14,958 nucleotides of DNA from Chloroflexi bacterium RBG_19FT_COMBO_48_23 (GCA_001795315.1 MGOH01000054.1:283-15240), one strand, 5' to 3'. Counted from the stretch's first letter, positions 1 to 8,610 are shown. Program-made: numbers and translations. The notes: generated by a model from the letters alone, not told the origin.

Positions 1-1982
1 TGCCTGACATGGTTAAAGAGATTAAAAGCGCTTATCTAAAGCTAGGTGGCGGACTGGTAGCAGTACGCTCCTCAGCCACAGCCGAGGACCTGCCCGAGGC
101 TTCATTTGCCGGGCAACAACGTACCTTTCTCAATATTCAAGGAGAAGATGAGGTAGTCACGGCAATACAGGGCTGCTGGAGTTCCTTGTTTGAAGCCAGA
201 GCGATATTCTACAGACAACAGAACGGTTTTGACCATTTCAAGGTAGGCATCGCCGTGCCAGTGCAGAAGATGATACAATCAGAGGCTTCCGGAGTTATGT
301 TCACTGTGGAGCCCTTAAGCAACGATACAACTAAAATCCTCATCGAAGCAATTTTCGGACTTGGCGAAGCTATCGTTTCTGGTGATGTCACTCCCGACCA
401 ATATCTGGTGGATAAAAATGGAATCAGCATCATAGACAAGGAAATCCATAAGCAAGAATGGCAACTGGTGAAGGATATAAAAGCACCGTTAGGCGAACTT
501 GAACCTAATATCAAGACTTCCGTCCCACCATCAAAGCAAGCCAAGCAAAAGCTATCCGATAAAGATATTGTTGCCCTGGCTAAAGTGGGCAAAATGATTG
601 AGGATCACTATCAGTTCCCACAAGACATCGAATGGGCAAAAAAGGGAAAAGATCTCTTCATTCTTCAAACTCGGCCTGTGACCACCCTGAAACCAAAAGA
701 GGAGACAAAGATACGTCCCAAAATAGAAGCTAAAGCAATTTTAACTGGCATAGCAGCTAGCCCGGGGATAGCTGTTGGTCCAGTCAAAATTGTGGAGGCA
801 TCGCAGATAGACAAAGTGAAGAATGGTGATGTTCTGGTAGCCGAAATGACAACTCCAGATTTCGTGCCCGCAATGAAGCGGGCAGCAGGCATTGTCACTG
901 ACCGTGGTGGTCGAACTGCTCACGCAGCCATCGTCAGCCGCGAATTAGGTATCCCTTGCGTGGTGGGTACAAGAGTAGCAACCAAAACTCTGAGCGATGG
1001 GCAGGAAATCACTGTAGATGGCTCCGGCGGAGAAGTCTATGCCGGCAAAGTTGCCGAGCCAACAACAGCCGCCCCGGCAGTTATCAGCCGGGAACGAATT
1101 AAAACAAAAACCAGAGTCTATGTAAATCTGGCTGAACCGGAACTGGCTGAGGTCATCGCTGCAAGACATGTGGACGGGGTCGGCCTTCTTAGAGCTGAAT
1201 TCATAATAGCTCAAATTGGTGGGCATCCACGATACATGCTACACGAGGGGAAGGGCGATCAATTTATGGAAATGCTAGCCAGAAGCATTACCACTTTTGC
1301 CAAGGCTTTTCATCCCAGGCCAGTAGTCTATCGGACTACAGATTTTAAAACCAATGAGTACAGAAACCTGCGTGGCGGGGACAAATACGAGGAATTCGAG
1401 GAGAATCCCATGCTCGGGTATCGGGGTTGTTCACGATACACAAGAGAAACTGAAGTTTTTAGACTCGAAGTAGACGCTATCAAGAAAGTTTGCCAGCACT
1501 ACGATAATCTATATGTCATGATTCCATTCGTCCGTTTCGTAGATGAGCTGGCCGTGATAAAAAGATTCTTCGTTGCTGAGGGGTTGTACCAATTCCCCAA
1601 TTTCAAATTGTGGATGATGGCTGAAGTGCCATCAAATGTCTTTCTTATAGACAAGTTTTTAGATGTTGGCATTGATGGTATCTCTATCGGCTCTAACGAC
1701 CTAACGCAACTTATTTTAGGGATAGATAGAGACAACCCCAAACTGGCACCGCAATTTGACGAGAGAAATGAAGCAGTGCTCATGGCTTTAGAAAAACTTA
1801 TTAGGGCCTCGGTCAACAAAGGTGCGACCTGCTCAATTTGCGGACAAGCACCCTCAGTCTATCCAGAGCTTACTGAGAAGCTGGTAAAATGGGGCATCAC
1901 CTCAGTTTCGGTAAGCCCTGACATGATTGACGAGACAAGGCGTATAATCGCTGCTATTGAAGCAAAGCTTGGCCGGCCATAG
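1..1982 (+). CDS. ppsA: Phosphoenolpyruvate synthase (pyruvate, water dikinase), 5' end cut by window edge
   Basis: PEP synthase converts pyruvate, ATP and water to PEP, AMP and phosphate in the cytoplasm. In an anaerobe this is the usual step from pyruvate into gluconeogenesis. The frame is open to the left edge, so the ATG at 9 is probably internal and about 100 N-terminal residues are missing. Counting from that ATG, the end of the ATP-grasp domain is visible (VRSSATAEDLPEASFAGQQ near residue 19). The mobile phosphohistidine domain carries GGRTAHAAIVSRELGIPCVVGT with the phosphorylated His at residue 305 (nt 921-923). The C-terminal PEP/pyruvate barrel contains SIGSNDLTQLILGIDRDN and CSICGQAPS, with the catalytic Cys at residue 611. 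The E. coli PpsA motifs FKSNEY and EENPMLGFRG have close counterparts here. PPDK is the main alternative, but the barrel details fit PpsA better. dgt begins about 30 bases downstream. Confidence 0.95.
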   Translation, partial: PDMVKEIKSAYLKLGGGLVAVRSSATAEDLPEASFAGQQRTFLNIQGEDEVVTAIQGCWSSLFEARAIFYRQQNGFDHFKVGIAVPVQKMIQSEASGVMFTVEPLSNDTTKILIEAIFGLGEAIVSGDVTPDQYLVDKNGISIIDKEIHKQEWQLVKDIKAPLGELEPNIKTSVPPSKQAKQKLSDKDIVALAKVGKMIEDHYQFPQDIEWAKKGKDLFILQTRPVTTLKPKEETKIRPKIEAKAILTGIAASPGIAVGPVKIVEASQIDKVKNGDVLVAEMTTPDFVPAMKRAAGIVTDRGGRTAHAAIVSRELGIPCVVGTRVATKTLSDGQEITVDGSGGEVYAGKVAEPTTAAPAVISRERIKTKTRVYVNLAEPELAEVIAARHVDGVGLLRAEFIIAQIGGHPRYMLHEGKGDQFMEMLARSITTFAKAFHPRPVVYRTTDFKTNEYRNLRGGDKYEEFEENPMLGYRGCSRYTRETEVFRLEVDAIKKVCQHYDNLYVMIPFVRFVDELAVIKRFFVAEGLYQFPNFKLWMMAEVPSNVFLIDKFLDVGIDGISIGSNDLTQLILGIDRDNPKLAPQFDERNEAVLMALEKLIRASVNKGATCSICGQAPSVYPELTEKLVKWGITSVSVSPDMIDETRRIIAAIEAKLGRP

Positions 1983-2012
1983 TACTGTAGAAGAGCAGAA
2001 ACTTAAGTTTTG

Positions 2013-3047
2013 ATGGTCAATCTGAACATTCGGCAGCGGATAGAAGAATCTGAAAATAGCCTTTCCCCTCATGCTTCGAAAAGCAGGTTCAGCCGAGGCA
2101 GACTCAAATGGGAGGAACCTTGCCCAATACGAACAGATTTTCAGCGGGACCGAGACCGTATCATCTACTCAAACGCCTTTCGCCGTCTCAAGCACAAGAC
2201 ACAGGTCTTTATCATCCCCCTGAGTGACCACTATGTAACACGGCTGACACATACTCTAGAAGTCGCTCAGATTGCCCGTACTATATCCAGAGCGCTAAAC
2301 CTTAATGAGGATTTAACCGAGGCTATCGCTTTAGGGCATGATTTAGGTCACACCCCATTCGGCCATGTAGGTGAGCAGGTTCTAAACGAGTTGTCACCAC
2401 ACGGGTTCAAGCATAACGAGCAGAGCCTAAGAGTAGTAGACCTTCTGGAAAAAGACGGACAAGGATTAAACCTTACCTGGGAAGTTAGGGATGGTATCTT
2501 GAATCATTCCAAGAGCGCAATAGAGATACTTGGAGAGGGATGGACGGAAGTTAGCACTATCGAAGGACAAGTAGTCAAGATGGCCGACACTGTTGCTTAT
2601 GTCAACCACGATATAGCCGATGCCATAAGGGCTGGTGTTATAGACGAGAACGAGTTACCTGCTTCCGCAGTAAAGCTCCTCGGCAATACCTCCCGCCAGC
2701 GAATTAACACGCTCGTCTATGCTATAGTCAGTTATTCTTTGACATCAATAGAAAATCCGAAATTAAAAAAGCCAACTATCGGCATGAATTCTGAAACCCT
2801 AGAAGTCACCAATAACTTGCGTGAATTTCTGTTTGACAAGGTGTATAATCCCAGTTTAGCCAGTAAAGACACATCAAAAGCGAGGAGAGCAATACACCTT
2901 CTATATTCATATTTCCTTAAACACGAGGGGAAATTGCCTGAAGAATATGCGTTACGCGATGACACTGTAGAACGGAAGGTTACTGATTATATCGCCGGCA
3001 TGACAGACCAGTATGCATTACGGACGGCTAAAGAAATCGCGCACTAA
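2013..3047 (+). CDS. dgt: Deoxyguanosinetriphosphate triphosphohydrolase-like HD-domain protein
   Basis: HD-superfamily dNTPase of the Dgt family. Family members hydrolyse dGTP or other dNTPs to the nucleoside and triphosphate, and so tune the nucleotide pool. I chose the ATG at 2013; the reading frame also allows a TTG one codon earlier at 2010. From the ATG the protein has 344 residues. The metal site is complete: RLTHT with His80, GHDLGHTPFGH with His109-Asp110, and ADTVAYVNHD with Asp192. The N-terminal region 'DRDRIIYSNAFRRLKHKTQV' (about 46-65) is the family's characteristic lead-in to the HD fold. Length fits the shorter, type-2 Dgt-like group rather than the roughly 500-residue E. coli enzyme. 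No clear Shine-Dalgarno sequence precedes it. It lies between ppsA and dnaG, which suggests expression together with replication and transcription genes. Actual dNTP preference cannot be read from sequence. Confidence 0.93.
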   Translation: MVNLNIRQRIEESENSLSPHASKSRFSRGRLKWEEPCPIRTDFQRDRDRIIYSNAFRRLKHKTQVFIIPLSDHYVTRLTHTLEVAQIARTISRALNLNEDLTEAIALGHDLGHTPFGHVGEQVLNELSPHGFKHNEQSLRVVDLLEKDGQGLNLTWEVRDGILNHSKSAIEILGEGWTEVSTIEGQVVKMADTVAYVNHDIADAIRAGVIDENELPASAVKLLGNTSRQRINTLVYAIVSYSLTSIENPKLKKPTIGMNSETLEVTNNLREFLFDKVYNPSLASKDTSKARRAIHLLYSYFLKHEGKLPEEYALRDDTVERKVTDYIAGMTDQYALRTAKEIAH

Positions 3048-3081
3048 AATGAAAATGCCATCTGCAAGCAGAAATTTGAAA

Positions 3082-3091
3082 CAATCGATTG
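3082..3091. other. 10-bp perfect palindrome upstream of dnaG
   Basis: CAATCGATTG is a perfect palindrome in the 54-base dgt-dnaG gap, ending 10 bases before the dnaG start codon. It occupies the place where a ribosome-binding site would be expected, and no Shine-Dalgarno sequence is visible there. It could be a protein-binding site, but a palindrome this short may be chance. Confidence 0.3.
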
Positions 3092-3101
3092 AGTTTTTGA
3101 A

Positions 3102-4964
3102 ATGAGCGTAATTGATGATGTAAAACAGAGGCTGGATATTGTGCAGCTGGTCTCTGAATATACGGAATTACAAAAATCTGGGCGAAATTATAAGGCCTCG
3201 TGCCCGTTTCATTCTGAAAAAACCCCCTCGTTTTTTGTGTTCCCCGAGCGGCAGAGCTGGCATTGTTTCGGCGCCTGCGGTACCGGTGGCGATATTTTTT
3301 CCTTCGTCATGAAGAAAGAGGGGATTGACTTCGGGCAAGCCCTGCAGCTTTTAGCTAATAAAGCAGGGATTACCTTGGTTCCCCTGACAACCCCAGAGAG
3401 GCAGACTCAAAATAAAGAAAGGGAAAGGTTATTCGAAATCAACGAAGCCGCTGCTGAATATTATCATCACCTGCTGTTGAATACCTCTAAGGGCGAGATA
3501 GCAAGAGATTATGTGGCTAAACGAGAACTATCGGCTGAGATAATAAAGAACTTCCAGCTAGGTTTCGCCCCAGAAGGATGGGATACCCTAAAGCAGTACT
3601 TGAAAGGCAAGGGATATGGAGAAACAGAACTACTAGCTGCTGGCTTGTTAGTAGAGAGAGAGGATAGAAACAACTACGACCGATTTCGTAATCGTTTAAT
3701 ATTCCCTATTAGAAACATTCAGGGCAAACTTATAGGCTTTGGTGGTAGAGCATTAGATGATTCCCTGCCTAAGTATCTAAACTCTCCTCAAACACCAGTT
3801 TTCGATAAGAGCAGCAGCCTTTATGGGATTGACCATGCCAAGACAGCCATCCAGCAGAAAAACCAGGCAGTAATTGTCGAAGGCTATATGGATACCCTCG
3901 CAGCCCACCAGTATGAGTATGATAACGTAGTTGCCTCCATGGGAACAGCTATGACTGACAAGCAGCTAACTATTCTCAAAAACTTGACCAGTAATTTAAT
4001 ACTGGCTCTTGATGCAGACACCGCAGGAGAAGAAGCCATATCACGAAGCGGTGAGATGCTTGATAAGATGCTGCCAGTGCCACCATCTTTCTATGGATGG
4101 GTAAGATACGAAGACGCTCACAACGCTGAGGTGAAGATTCTTATCTTACCTCAAGGCAAAGACCCGGATGAGCTAATAAGAGAGGATGCTTCACAGTGGC
4201 AAAAGCTGATAATGGATGCTAAGCCTATGGTTGACTTCATCTTTGAAAGTGCAACCGCTAAAGTTGATCTAGCAAGTGCCAGGGATAAATCTTCGACTGT
4301 AGGGAGGCTTCTGCCACTACTTTTCGAGATGAAGGACCCATTGCGGCAAGCTCACTACCTAGAAAGGCTTGCCAGGTTATTGAAAGTTGATGAGCACGTC
4401 CTGGATGACGCATTGAAAAAATTCCGGGCCGTCGAACGAAAACGAAAAGCAACCAAAAACATGAAAGCTTTCACCCCTGTAGTCCCCACCATCACCTCAT
4501 CTAGTCCCCAAGAGCAATATTGCTTAGCTTTATTGCTTAAGTATCCGGAACTTAAGGCAGCAAGCTCAGTACTGTCACCCGACCATTTCGAAAATACCGA
4601 AAACCGAGAGCTATTTGTAAAATGGCAACAAAGTGACGACATGGCCTCTCTCAAGAATAGTATCGATAGCGCTCTTCAAGAGCATTTGGAAAGCCTTCTG
4701 GCTAAGGACTTACCCCCGATCCTCAAAGAAAGCGAGACAGCACGCTGTGAGGATATGAACCAATGCATAAGCCGCTTACAAGAGAGAAGGCTGAGGAATT
4801 TAGAGGCCAAAAAGCAAGAGCTCTTGACCATGGAAGCCGAGACAGGTGGAAGGACAGCACAATTAGCCAAGTTAGAAGAGCAAGGCTTGGAAATCGATAA
4901 GCAGCTTCAAGAGATCCGCATCAAGCAAAACCATCGCCGAAGACCAGCAAGGGGTGATGGGTAA
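3102..4964 (+). CDS. dnaG: DNA primase
   Basis: Bacterial replicative primase, which makes RNA primers at the fork and works with the DnaB helicase. The 620 residues show the standard order. An N-terminal CHC2 zinc ribbon has ligands Cys34, His37, Cys55 and Cys59. A TOPRIM catalytic core follows, with VEGYMD (Glu260) and LALDADTAG (Asp304, Asp306). A C-terminal helicase-interaction region starts near residue 465 ([17 protein letters not shown]) and ends in a basic tail. The second half of the zinc site reads HCFGAC, a C-x3-C spacing instead of the common C-x2-C; the frame is intact, so this is unlikely to be a sequencing error. About 20 extra residues follow the DxD motif (near [20 protein letters not shown]). 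The ATG at 3102 lacks an obvious Shine-Dalgarno sequence; a 10-bp palindrome lies 10 bases upstream. Its TAA overlaps the rpoD start by one base. Confidence 0.97.
   Translation: MSVIDDVKQRLDIVQLVSEYTELQKSGRNYKASCPFHSEKTPSFFVFPERQSWHCFGACGTGGDIFSFVMKKEGIDFGQALQLLANKAGITLVPLTTPERQTQNKERERLFEINEAAAEYYHHLLLNTSKGEIARDYVAKRELSAEIIKNFQLGFAPEGWDTLKQYLKGKGYGETELLAAGLLVEREDRNNYDRFRNRLIFPIRNIQGKLIGFGGRALDDSLPKYLNSPQTPVFDKSSSLYGIDHAKTAIQQKNQAVIVEGYMDTLAAHQYEYDNVVASMGTAMTDKQLTILKNLTSNLILALDADTAGEEAISRSGEMLDKMLPVPPSFYGWVRYEDAHNAEVKILILPQGKDPDELIREDASQWQKLIMDAKPMVDFIFESATAKVDLASARDKSSTVGRLLPLLFEMKDPLRQAHYLERLARLLKVDEHVLDDALKKFRAVERKRKATKNMKAFTPVVPTITSSSPQEQYCLALLLKYPELKAASSVLSPDHFENTENRELFVKWQQSDDMASLKNSIDSALQEHLESLLAKDLPPILKESETARCEDMNQCISRLQERRLRNLEAKKQELLTMEAETGGRTAQLAKLEEQGLEIDKQLQEIRIKQNHRRRPARGDG
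4949..4958 (+). promoter_or_regulatory. Strong Shine-Dalgarno for rpoD, inside the dnaG 3' end
   Basis: AAGGGGTGAT matches the usual anti-Shine-Dalgarno complement AAGGAGGTGAT except for one missing base. It ends 5 bases before the rpoD ATG at 4964 and also encodes the last residues of DnaG. With the TAATG stop/start overlap it indicates translational coupling and independent ribosome loading on rpoD. Confidence 0.7.
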
Positions 4965-6532
4965 TGACTTCAAATAGAGACGATGAGCTTCTTTCCTACT
5001 TCCCGAAGAGAAGCAAAAGGAAGTTTGATTCTGATGATATTCTTGGCATGGGCGACAGACCATTTATGCCCCAGAAGAATACTTGGGATACTTTCGGCAA
5101 ATATGGGTCAGAAAAAGACAGTGGCAAAATCACCTTTCCCTGGGGAAGCGAAGAGGCTGCTGAACTTGAATATGAATTAGCAGACAAAGAAGAGAAAGAA
5201 GGTAAGTCGCAAGTCGGCCTTGAGATAGACCATGTTGAGCACGAAGCGATTGATGACCCAGTTCGTATGTATCTCCACGAGATTGGCAAAGTCTCACTGC
5301 TCACTGCGGACGATGAGAAGGCATTGGCCAGCAAAATAGAAGAGGCCAAATACCTGGAAAATATCGAGGAGCTTTATTTTCAGCACCACGGCGAATATCC
5401 GTCAACAGTAGATACAGTAATATATTTGCTATGTCATTTACTTGCATCAAAGCCACTGATCGACATTCTCGCTAAACGACTTAAGCTCACTTCTGCAGAC
5501 AGTTTCATCAAGAACATCAGCGACTCGAAGCTACGGGCAGCTATTGATAACATGATTAGCCAAGAATTGATGGAAGCTATAGCCAAAGACAGTAATAAAA
5601 GTATCCCGGAAATTGAACAGGGAATGGTAGACATTTCCATAGTCAGTCGACTTCTGCCCGCAGAATTGCGCAGGATTATAGGAGAGAAAACCACCTGGAA
5701 ACAGCTGGAATCTCTGGTTGCCGAGCCTGCAAATCCCGAATTCATCTCTCAACTTCAAGTACATATTCAACAATTTAGGACACATTTCAATAAAGTGAAA
5801 AAAACAGCCAGGAAATCAGAAAGGCACTTGACCGAAGCAAATCTACGCCTAGTGGTCAGCGTTGCCAAAAAATATGTAGGTCATGGCATGCCACTCCTTG
5901 ACCTTATCCAAGAAGGGAACATCGGCTTAGTTCGCGCAGTTGAGAAATTTGAATATCGAAAGGGTTATAAGTTCAGCACTTATGCTACATGGTGGATCAG
6001 GCAGGCTATAACACGAGCTATAGCCGACCAGGCACGTACCATTCGCATCCCGGTGCACATGGTAGAAACTATCAACAGATTACTGAAAGTCAACCGCCGT
6101 CTGGCTCAGGAATACGGGCGTGAACCTAGCTACGAGGAAATCGGTAAAGGTATGGAAATATCCTCAGACAGAGTAAGAGAAATCCTGAAGTTGTCTCAAA
6201 TGCCCATATCATTAGAGATGCCTATCGGGGAAGAAGAAGACAGCCACCTTGGCGACTTCATTGAGGACCGAGCTACACCACCTCCTGCGGATGCAGCCTC
6301 CCAAGAATTGCTTAAGGCACAGTTGAACAAAATACTTTCCGAGCTAACAGACAGAGAGAGAAGAGTTATATTGCTAAGATTCGGACTGGAGGACGGTCGG
6401 GCTAGAACCTTAGAGGAGGTGGGTAAGGAGTTTAATGTCACTCGAGAACGAATCCGTCAGATTGAGGCTAAAGCACTACGCAAGTTACGCCATCCCAGCC
6501 GAAGCCGAAAACTTAAAGACTATCTGGAATAA
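4964..6532 (+). CDS. rpoD: Principal RNA polymerase sigma factor (sigma-70 / SigA)
   Basis: Group 1 sigma factor that directs RNA polymerase to housekeeping promoters. Region 1.2 begins near residue 97 ([17 protein letters not shown]). Region 2 spans about 286-356, with [37 protein letters not shown] and [20 protein letters not shown]. Region 3 spans about 357-435. Region 4 ends in the helix-turn-helix [20 protein letters not shown] (482-501). The -10 and -35 recognition helices look canonical, so TTGACA/TATAAT-type promoters are expected. There is no recognisable region 1.1. About 155 residues (131-285) separate regions 1.2 and 2.1, resembling a non-conserved region. The ATG overlaps the dnaG stop codon (TAATG). 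The order dnaG-rpoD is the core of the macromolecular-synthesis operon. Confidence 0.97.
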   Translation: MTSNRDDELLSYFPKRSKRKFDSDDILGMGDRPFMPQKNTWDTFGKYGSEKDSGKITFPWGSEEAAELEYELADKEEKEGKSQVGLEIDHVEHEAIDDPVRMYLHEIGKVSLLTADDEKALASKIEEAKYLENIEELYFQHHGEYPSTVDTVIYLLCHLLASKPLIDILAKRLKLTSADSFIKNISDSKLRAAIDNMISQELMEAIAKDSNKSIPEIEQGMVDISIVSRLLPAELRRIIGEKTTWKQLESLVAEPANPEFISQLQVHIQQFRTHFNKVKKTARKSERHLTEANLRLVVSVAKKYVGHGMPLLDLIQEGNIGLVRAVEKFEYRKGYKFSTYATWWIRQAITRAIADQARTIRIPVHMVETINRLLKVNRRLAQEYGREPSYEEIGKGMEISSDRVREILKLSQMPISLEMPIGEEEDSHLGDFIEDRATPPPADAASQELLKAQLNKILSELTDRERRVILLRFGLEDGRARTLEEVGKEFNVTRERIRQIEAKALRKLRHPSRSRKLKDYLE

Positions 6533-6555
6533 GTCAACAGAATATCCTAGCTATC

Positions 6556-6561
6556 AGGAGG
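6556..6561 (+). promoter_or_regulatory. Consensus Shine-Dalgarno for the membrane-anchored protein
   Basis: AGGAGG ends 6 bases before the ATG at 6568, which fixes the start of the small membrane-anchored protein downstream of rpoD. Confidence 0.75.
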
Positions 6562-6567
6562 AATTAG

Positions 6568-7170
6568 ATGAGACTGATTAGAGGATTAATCATGGTTATA
6601 GGGGTAATCGGTATTCTGGTCACCGCTGCCCTGCTAATAGGCTATTATCTCTACTCACTTTCTCCCCCAATTCAATCAAAAATGGTGCCGATATTGCCAA
6701 GCTCTGAAGCTGCACAAAGTTTCGACCAGAAGATAAGCTCTGCAAAAGCTGAAATTGACGCGGCAGTCGGCGCCGGGCAAGCAAAACAGATAACACTGAC
6801 AATCACCGATAAAGAAGTGAATTCCAAGATGGTTGAACTTCGAGCCAAGGGTGAACTGCCTGTGAGAGATGCCTCGGTCAACTTCGGCGATGGCAAATTT
6901 CTAGCTTACGCTATGGTGGATACTCCTGGAATAAATGCCAAAACGGCAATGATAGGACAGATAGAAATAGTGAATGGTTCACCGAAAATAGTGATAGGAG
7001 AGTTCAACTTGGGCAAACTACCGTTGCCTGAATCTGCGGACAGAAGAGCTGAGCAATTAATGAACGTTATGGTTAGATTGCAACTGAGTGATGTACCGCT
7101 AGAGATAACTAATATTCAAATCAAAGACCATGAGCTTACTGTCACAGGAACAACCAAAACCGGCAAATAG
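6568..7170 (+). CDS. Membrane-anchored extracytoplasmic protein of unknown function
   Basis: I do not recognise a confident family. The 200-residue protein starts with a basic residue pair and one strongly hydrophobic segment (about 5-30, 'GLIMVIGVIGILVTAALLIG'). It is therefore probably anchored by its N-terminus with the remainder outside the membrane. There is no lipobox cysteine, and in fact no cysteine at all. The outer part has a short helical stretch (about 50-70), then alternating strands containing QITLTITDKEVNSKM, VNFGDGKFLAYAMVD and FNLGKLPLPES. This pattern recalls YpmS/DUF2140-like or other lipid-binding beta-rich anchored proteins; that comparison is tentative. The start is fixed by AGGAGG. 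It lies 35 bases after rpoD in the same direction with no terminator visible between them, so it is probably a read-through member of that operon. Its stop is 8 bp from the ffh stop. Confidence 0.8.
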   Translation: MRLIRGLIMVIGVIGILVTAALLIGYYLYSLSPPIQSKMVPILPSSEAAQSFDQKISSAKAEIDAAVGAGQAKQITLTITDKEVNSKMVELRAKGELPVRDASVNFGDGKFLAYAMVDTPGINAKTAMIGQIEIVNGSPKIVIGEFNLGKLPLPESADRRAEQLMNVMVRLQLSDVPLEITNIQIKDHELTVTGTTKTGK

Positions 7171-7178
7171 GGAGCTCA

Positions 7179-8510
7179 TTACCGCCCCAACATACCCATC
7201 AAGTTCTTAGGCAGTTTTCCTGTGGCTGCCATTTTAGCCAGTTTTTGCATCTGGTAAAATTGATTGAGTAGTTGATTCACATCCCCGGGGGTAGTTCCGC
7301 TACCTTTTGCAATGCGACGCCGCCGACTACCTCCGATAATAGCTGGATTTCGTCGCTCTTCCTGGGTCATGGACAAAATGATAGCCTCAATTTTTCGCAT
7401 CCGGTTTTCCTCATCACCTTGAGGAATACTAGAAGCGAACTTCGAAAAACCGGGCAGCAATTCAACAAGCTGAGTTAATGACCCCATTTTTTTTATCTGA
7501 CGCACCTGTAACAAAAAGTCTTCGAGATTGAACTCCGCAGTACGCATTTTTTTCTCTAGCTGTTTGGCATGCTGCTCGTCAAAAGTCTTCTCTGCCTTCT
7601 CGATTAAAGTAAGTACATCTCCCATACCTAAAATGCGGGATGCCAAGCGGTCCGGATAAAAAGGCTCAAGGGCACTTGTTTTTTCACCATTGCCAATGAA
7701 TTTTACCGGCACGCCAGTGACGAACTTAATAGAAAGCGCGGCACCACCCCGGGCATCCCCATCCATCTTAGTTAAAATAAGCCCGGTCAAGCCAACGTTC
7801 TTATTAAACGCTTCGGCCGTGTTAACCGCATCCTGACCGGTCATAGCATCAACTACCAATAGCACCTCTGAAGGATGTGCTTCCGCTTTCAGTTGAACCA
7901 ACTCTTTCATCATTGCCTCATCAATGTGAAGACGCCCTTGAGTATCAATAATCACCCAGGTAGCCGCCATCTCCTGGGCATCCTTTAGAGCATGGCGACA
8001 AATGGCCAACGGTGCCGCCTTAGCATCCTCACTTGAGACTGGTATATCCAACTGTTTGCCCAGCATCACCAACTGGTCAACTGCAGCCGGCCGGCGAGTA
8101 TCAGCAGCCACTAACAAAGGACGTTGTCCAGTGTTTTTAAGATGCAGGGCTAGCTTAGCTGCCGTAGTAGTCTTCCCCGAGCCCTGTAAACCGACAAGCA
8201 TAATAATTGAAGGTGGGCGACCATCTGTTATAAGGTTGTTCCGCTCTTTGCCTAAGATATTTACGAGTTCTTCATTGACAATTTTTATGATTTGCTGAGC
8301 CGGAGTGAGGCTTTCCAACACCTGGGCAGTTAAAGCTCGCTCTCTTACAACAGCAAGAAAACCCTTCACGACCCTGAAATTAACATCGGCTTCCAAAAGA
8401 GCTAGGCGTATTTCCCGCAAGGCTTCATCAATATCCTTTTCACTGAGCCTTCCTTTATTGCCCAAGCCACTGAATATCTTGCTTAATTTCTGCGTAAGAA
8501 CTTCAAACAT
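7179..8510 (-). CDS. ffh: Signal recognition particle protein (SRP54 homologue)
   Basis: GTPase of the signal recognition particle. It binds 4.5S RNA and signal sequences, and delivers ribosomes to FtsY at the membrane. The 443 residues fit the family length. The N domain (1-90) is followed by the G domain, with P-loop GLQGSGKT (107-114), DTRRPAA (137-143), DTQGRLHID (189-197), TKMDGDARGGAAL (247-259) and GNGEKTSALEPFYPDRLASR (273-292). The methionine-rich M domain has the RNA-binding stretch GGSRRRRIAKGSG and ends at MLGR. The third GTPase motif has Gln where DTAGR is usual. The start MFEVLTQKLSKIF matches the normal Ffh N-terminus. A near-consensus promoter places the transcription start only about 8 bases before the ATG. 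The stop codon faces the stop of the rpoD-side operon. Confidence 0.97.
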   Translation of the reverse strand: MFEVLTQKLSKIFSGLGNKGRLSEKDIDEALREIRLALLEADVNFRVVKGFLAVVRERALTAQVLESLTPAQQIIKIVNEELVNILGKERNNLITDGRPPSIIMLVGLQGSGKTTTAAKLALHLKNTGQRPLLVAADTRRPAAVDQLVMLGKQLDIPVSSEDAKAAPLAICRHALKDAQEMAATWVIIDTQGRLHIDEAMMKELVQLKAEAHPSEVLLVVDAMTGQDAVNTAEAFNKNVGLTGLILTKMDGDARGGAALSIKFVTGVPVKFIGNGEKTSALEPFYPDRLASRILGMGDVLTLIEKAEKTFDEQHAKQLEKKMRTAEFNLEDFLLQVRQIKKMGSLTQLVELLPGFSKFASSIPQGDEENRMRKIEAIILSMTQEERRNPAIIGGSRRRRIAKGSGTTPGDVNQLLNQFYQMQKLAKMAATGKLPKNLMGMLGR

Positions 8511-8524
8511 AAGCCATCTATAGA

Positions 8525-8553
8525 ATTCTACCTATGCCTGTTCCCGCAGTCAA
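8525..8553 (-). promoter_or_regulatory. Sigma-70 promoter for ffh
   Basis: On the - strand, TTGACT (8553-8548) and TAGAAT (8530-8525) are separated by 17 bases. This matches the -35/-10 consensus at 5 of 6 positions in each hexamer with ideal spacing. The -10 sits in a 10-bp palindrome, TAGAATTCTA (8521-8530). The predicted transcription start is about 8518-8517, giving a leader of only about 8 bases before the ffh ATG. The start has not been mapped. Confidence 0.65.
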
Positions 8554-8556
8554 TTG

Positions 8557-8565
8557 TGATAAAAT
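8557..8565 (+). promoter_or_regulatory. Extended -10 promoter element for the nuclease/Rad50-like genes
   Basis: TGATAAAAT is a TG-n-TAAAAT extended -10 element. No good -35 is present at 16-18 bases upstream, which is typical of extended -10 promoters. The predicted start is near 8572, leaving a leader of about 39 bases before the ATG at 8611. It lies 3 bases from the ffh -35 element, so the two polymerase footprints would overlap. Confidence 0.45.
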
Positions 8566-8610
8566 AGAACCAGCAGCCGGAACTATAAAGCCACCCAACA
8601 TAATTTAAGA

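Noticed and set aside
209..592. A 127-codon open frame on the - strand inside ppsA
   Set aside because: It is antisense to conserved PEP synthase sequence, with low-complexity composition and no domain signal.
3061..3072. TCTGC-AA-GCAGA inverted repeat in the dgt-dnaG gap, considered as a terminator
   Set aside because: The stem is 4-5 bp with a very short loop, and no T-run follows; it would not be a stable terminator.
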